Of a stretch of 38,504 nt of DNA, positions 34,821 through 38,504 are shown piece by piece. Both the position numbers and the translations under genes were made by a program. Source of the DNA: Deinococcales bacterium. Lineage in GTDB: Bacteria; Deinococcota; Deinococci; Deinococcales; JAAFIG01. The notes under the pieces are model-generated. The model was not told the DNA's origin and ran no database searches. It worked only from the letters and a program-made list of their open reading frames with translations. Location: NCBI GenBank assembly GCA_025359505.1, contig JANYHH010000121.1, forward strand, positions 1-38,504, read 5' to 3'. The stretch's first letter is position 1, and every line of letters starts with the position of its first letter.

Positions 34821-37800
34821 ATGAAGTTAAACGATTCATATTCAAACGGATTCAGGCAAATGTTACTGGGAGTAGCTGCACTTGCCGTTTTCGTATGCTC
34901 GGGCGCCAACGCGCAATCAGTGAATGTCAACAAGGGTTTTTCACCGAATCTGGTCAGTCCCGGGCAGGTCACGACGATGACGATCAGCCTGTTCAACTCC
35001 AGCTCGTCCGCAATCACCAATGCGACGCTGACCGACTTTTTCACCGACAACGGCACAGTGAGCAGTGGTCGCACCACGAACGGTTTGATCGTCGCCAATC
35101 CACCCAATGTCACGAAAAGCGCCTCGTGTGGCGCACCGACCGTTGTCACCGCACCTGCCAATGCCACCTCGGTCGCTATTTCCAACGCGACGATTCCAGC
35201 GAAGGTCGGCAGCAATGACGGCGCTTGCACGATCACCGTCGATGTCTTCTCGAGGCTGCAAGCGGCCAACACGAACATCATTCCGGCCGGGGCACTGTCG
35301 GCCAATCAAGGCGGAATCACCAATACAGCCGCTCAAGCCACGCTGAACGTGCTGACGGCAACCGCACCCGGGTTCAGCAAGTCACTGAACCCCAGCACGC
35401 TCAACACCGGCGGAAACTCCACGCTGAGCATCGTCATCGCCAACATTGGCGGCGGTGCGATTCCGCTCACTAACTACAGCTTCACCGATGCCCTACCAAC
35501 CGGCTTAACCACGACGGGCATCGCCAGCAAATCCGTAGACTGTAGCGGTGGTACGGTCACGCCAAGCAGCGCGACGCCCGCGACCACCGTTGTTGCCAGT
35601 GGCATCGCGGTGGCGGCAGGGGCGACTTGCACGATCACCGTGACCGTCACCTCCAACACCCCTGGGTTGTTCACCAATCAAATTCCGGCCGGTGGCATGA
35701 CCACCAACCAGTTCGCTAACCCGGCTGTGGTCGAAGCGCCCGTGCGGTTTCGTGGGTTACTGGCCACCAAACAATTCACAACGCTCGGCACGAACAACGA
35801 TATCTCGAGCGCGATTCTCAATCAGGTGTTTGACCTGCGCTTGGTGTTCACGACCGGTTCGCAAGCGGTCAACAACTTGTCGTTCAACGATGCGTTTCCA
35901 GCCGGGTTGACGCTCGCCACGGGCGGAACACCAGCCGGGCCGCTGGTCAGCAACACCTGCGGCGCGGGCACGTTCTCGCCCGCGCTGGCAGCCGGTGGCA
36001 CGAACCTCAATTACTCCGGCGGCACGTTGGCGGCCGGCACATCCGGTGGGACGAACACCTGCGAAATCAGGGTGCGGGTCACGGGCGTGAACGCCACGCC
36101 GCAGACCAAGACCAACACCATTCCCGCCGCCAGCATCACCGGCACGGGCGGCATCGTCGCCGAAGCCGACGCGACCGATTCGATCGACATCACCAGCTCC
36201 TCCAATGGCGCGAATGTTTTGGCGGTCACGAAGTCGTTCAGCCCCACCACGGTTCCGACCGGCGGCACGACCCGGCTGACGATCAACATCACCACCAACA
36301 ACCCATTCGCGAACGATTTGCCGTTGACGGGCATCAATGTCACTGACAATTTGCCAGTCGGCATGACCGTGGCGACCAATCCAAATACATCGACCTCTGC
36401 GAGCTGCAATTTTACCGGCCAACCCGCTCCGAGCATTGCGGCGAGCGGCGGCTCGGTGGCGATCACCAACGCATCGATCAACGTCGCGGGCACGGTTTGC
36501 ACCGTGGCTGTCGATGTCGTCGTCGGCAGCAACGCCAGCTACACCAACAGCATTCCAACCGCAAACATCACCGCGAGCGCCCCGAGCGGCCCTAAGACCG
36601 ACTCGGACGGTGCGCCCGCCGCGACGGTCAGCACCAACAGCGGTCTGACGGTCGCCAAGGCCTTCAGTCCAACCACCGCCGCGCCCGGCAGCACCGTGAC
36701 GCTGACCTTCACCGTCAGCAACAGCACGACCTCGGCGTTGACGAATTTCGCCATCAACGACGTGTTGCCCACGGGAACGCAGGCACTGCAAGTCGCGGCT
36801 ACTCCCGCCACCAGCACTTCTGGCACGGGCTGCTCTGCTACGTTCAACGCCACGTCAGGCAGTGGAACGACCGGTATTACAGCCGGTAACATTCCGGCTG
36901 GTACGGCCGCGACGCCTTTCGTTTGCCTTTTTTCCGTGGACGTACTGGTTCCCGGTGGCAGCACGGCCACCTCGCTCAATAGCATTCCAGTTGCCAACAT
37001 CACCAACACTCAAGGGCGCACCGTGTCGGGGCCGGTCAATGCCAGCTTGTCAAAGACAGCTTCGCTGGTGATTGCCAAGTCCTTCGCGCCCAGTACGCTC
37101 GCGCCGGGCAACAAATCGCAGCTCACGATCAGCTTCCAGAATCTGACGAACCAACCGATCACGGGCTTCAATCTGACCGATGCGCTGCCGAATGGTGCGA
37201 ACGACGCGCTGGTGGTGGCTACCCCACCGAATGTCGGGTTGTTGACCCCGACGGGCTGTCTCGGGACGGTCGCGGCGACGGCAGGCAGCGGCTCGGTCGG
37301 TCTGAGCGCGGCGACGATTCCCGCCGCGACGACTTGTTCGTTCAAGGTGGATGTGTTCGTGCCGCTGACCAGCACCAGCGCTTCTGCCAACACCATCCCA
37401 CTGGCGAACGTCAGCAACACCCAAGGGATTGCGCCATCTGCCCCGGCCAGCGCGACGCTGAACAAAGTCGATAGCTTGGTGATTGCCAAAGCGTTCAGCC
37501 CGAACTCCGTGGCCATCGGCGGCGAAACCACGCTGACGGTGACGATCACCAACAACGTCACGACCGCACTGACTAACTTCTCGCTGACGGACAATCTGCC
37601 GACGACGCCGGCGACGGAAGTGCTGAATATCGCACCGATACCGGGCATCACGGGTCTGACCGGCACGGGTTGCACGGGCACGCCGACCGCTGCGCCCAAT
37701 AGCTCGAGCGTGTCGCTGAGCGGGGCAACAATTCCGGCGGCGTCGTCCAATACCGTGCCTGCCGTTTGCAGCTTCACCGTCAGGGTGCGCGTGCCGGCTG

Positions 37801-38504
37801 GCAGTTCGGCGATCTCGACGAACACGATTCCAGTGAACGCGGCGAACAACAATCAGGGTATATCCAACGCCTCGCCCGCCACGGCCACACTGGCGAAATC
37901 GACTGGCGTGACGGTCAGCAAATCCTTCAATCCGACGACCATTCCCATCGGTGGCATCTCCACGCTGACGGTGACGGTCACCAACAACACAGCCGCCTCG
38001 CTGACCAACCTGGCGCTGACGGACACGCTGCCCAGCGGTGCGACCGATACCTTGCGGATTGCAACCCCATCGGCGATCTCGAGCCTCAACGGCACGGGTT
38101 GCACGGGCACGCCAAGCGCGACGGCCGGTGGCACAAATGTGTCACTGGCGAGCGCGACGATCACGGCCGGTTCGACTTGCACGTTCACGGTGAACGTGCG
38201 AGCGCCAGCGGGCAGCACGGCAACGTCGACAAACACGATCCCAGCGGGCGCGATCACCAACACTCAAAACATCTCTAACCTCGCACCAGCATCGGCGACT
38301 CTGGCGAAGACAGAGGGCGTCACGGTCACGAAATCCTTCAATCCCACCACGGTGGCGGTGGGCGGATTTTCGACGCTGACCGTAACGGTCAAGAACAACA
38401 CGCCCGCACCCTTGACGAACCTAGCCCTGACGGACACACTGCCCAGCGGCGCGGCAGACACGTTGTTGATCGCCACTCCATCGGCGATCTCGAGCCTGAG
38501 CGGC
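34821..38504 (+). CDS. Giant secreted DUF11-repeat protein (partial, runs off the window)
   Basis: The open frame continues without a stop to the last base, giving at least 1228 residues. GAGGAG 7 nt before the ATG is the RBS. A signal peptide ends near SGANAQS (about residue 31). The rest is a string of Ig-like DUF11 repeats of about 137-144 residues. Each opens with a line such as LVIAKAFSPNSVAIGGETTLTV or VTVSKSFNPTTIPIGG and continues with LTNFxLTDxLP, TGCxGTP and xxNTIPAxxITNTQ. Nine are visible, the last incomplete. Pairs of Cys occur per repeat. DUF11 proteins are surface or cell-wall stalks and adhesins in many bacteria. CTCGAG is rare here (five), so the gene differs from the host background. 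Confidence 0.9.
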   Translation, partial: MKLNDSYSNGFRQMLLGVAALAVFVCSGANAQSVNVNKGFSPNLVSPGQVTTMTISLFNSSSSAITNATLTDFFTDNGTVSSGRTTNGLIVANPPNVTKSASCGAPTVVTAPANATSVAISNATIPAKVGSNDGACTITVDVFSRLQAANTNIIPAGALSANQGGITNTAAQATLNVLTATAPGFSKSLNPSTLNTGGNSTLSIVIANIGGGAIPLTNYSFTDALPTGLTTTGIASKSVDCSGGTVTPSSATPATTVVASGIAVAAGATCTITVTVTSNTPGLFTNQIPAGGMTTNQFANPAVVEAPVRFRGLLATKQFTTLGTNNDISSAILNQVFDLRLVFTTGSQAVNNLSFNDAFPAGLTLATGGTPAGPLVSNTCGAGTFSPALAAGGTNLNYSGGTLAAGTSGGTNTCEIRVRVTGVNATPQTKTNTIPAASITGTGGIVAEADATDSIDITSSSNGANVLAVTKSFSPTTVPTGGTTRLTINITTNNPFANDLPLTGINVTDNLPVGMTVATNPNTSTSASCNFTGQPAPSIAASGGSVAITNASINVAGTVCTVAVDVVVGSNASYTNSIPTANITASAPSGPKTDSDGAPAATVSTNSGLTVAKAFSPTTAAPGSTVTLTFTVSNSTTSALTNFAINDVLPTGTQALQVAATPATSTSGTGCSATFNATSGSGTTGITAGNIPAGTAATPFVCLFSVDVLVPGGSTATSLNSIPVANITNTQGRTVSGPVNASLSKTASLVIAKSFAPSTLAPGNKSQLTISFQNLTNQPITGFNLTDALPNGANDALVVATPPNVGLLTPTGCLGTVAATAGSGSVGLSAATIPAATTCSFKVDVFVPLTSTSASANTIPLANVSNTQGIAPSAPASATLNKVDSLVIAKAFSPNSVAIGGETTLTVTITNNVTTALTNFSLTDNLPTTPATEVLNIAPIPGITGLTGTGCTGTPTAAPNSSSVSLSGATIPAASSNTVPAVCSFTVRVRVPAGSSAISTNTIPVNAANNNQGISNASPATATLAKSTGVTVSKSFNPTTIPIGGISTLTVTVTNNTAASLTNLALTDTLPSGATDTLRIATPSAISSLNGTGCTGTPSATAGGTNVSLASATITAGSTCTFTVNVRAPAGSTATSTNTIPAGAITNTQNISNLAPASATLAKTEGVTVTKSFNPTTVAVGGFSTLTVTVKNNTPAPLTNLALTDTLPSGAADTLLIATPSAISSLSG
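36219..38504 (+). repeat. Tandem coding repeats of the DUF11 gene
   Basis: Repeat units begin near 36219, 36645, 37065, 37476, 37908 and 38319, spacings of 426, 420, 411, 432 and 411 bp. The last two units are very similar at DNA level, including the shared CCATCGGCGATCTCGAGCCT, suggesting recent duplication or gene conversion. Confidence 0.85.

Noticed and set aside
35757..37852. Long open frames on the minus strand opposite the DUF11 gene (344 and 280 codons)
   Set aside because: They arise because the GC-rich repeated coding sequence avoids stops in the antisense frame. Their compositions are low-complexity and they have no RBS or family features.

Overview
The window is about 38.5 kb of a GC-rich bacterial chromosome with densely packed, mostly housekeeping and transport genes. 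I cannot name the species. The Thermus/Deinococcus-like flavour of SerS fits Deinococcota or a relative. So does the large number of start codons lying 5-9 nt after a TANNNT -10 box with no Shine-Dalgarno, an arrangement described for leaderless mRNAs in Deinococcus. This placement is an inference.

Layout: 62-913 is an alpha/beta-hydrolase whose nucleophile position is Ala. 1247-5602 is a complete polar amino-acid ABC transporter (aapJQMP type). 5902-7300 holds two tandem cyclophilins, one a lipoprotein. 7340-9808 holds a DinB-like protein (-), a tRNA-dihydrouridine synthase and a SIMPL-domain protein. 9897-11431 is nanE plus an amino-sugar kinase. 11424-15092 (-) is a phnD-phnC-phnE transporter whose permease has a large extra N-terminus. 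15281-16168 is murQ. NanE, the kinase and MurQ form an amino-sugar/MurNAc salvage set, now interrupted by the phn genes. 16243-18488 holds a small unknown protein, a membrane diguanylate cyclase and a DUF554 membrane protein. 18646-20432 is gatC and serS, and serS carries an AT-rich in-frame insertion. 20495-22558 is a secreted TPR protein. 22604-28427 (-) holds a frameshifted DUF255/YyaL gene, rsmE, prmA and two transglutaminase-like proteins. 28528-30117 is a citramalate-synthase-like gene. 30145-31188 (-) is an AT-rich foreign gene for a four-helix membrane protein with a PLD/DUF5919-like cytosolic domain. 31381-33889 is a 3-hydroxyacyl-CoA dehydrogenase and an FG-GAP/ASPIC protein. 34129-34527 is a small membrane-anchored protein. 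34821 to the window end is a giant secreted DUF11-repeat protein, truncated by the edge.

The most striking global signal is the palindrome CTCGAG. I counted about 220 copies by eye, one per ~175 bp, against roughly a dozen expected from composition. It occurs in genes on both strands, in several reading frames, and between genes. It is nearly absent from the AT-rich island, the serS insertion and phnD, and sparse in phnCE and the DUF11 gene, so it also works as a marker of native versus acquired DNA. It resembles the HIP1 iterated palindrome of cyanobacteria but is denser and has a different sequence.

The best candidates for something undescribed are the CTCGAG system, the AT-rich membrane PLD-like gene, and the serS insertion just before the serine-binding motif.
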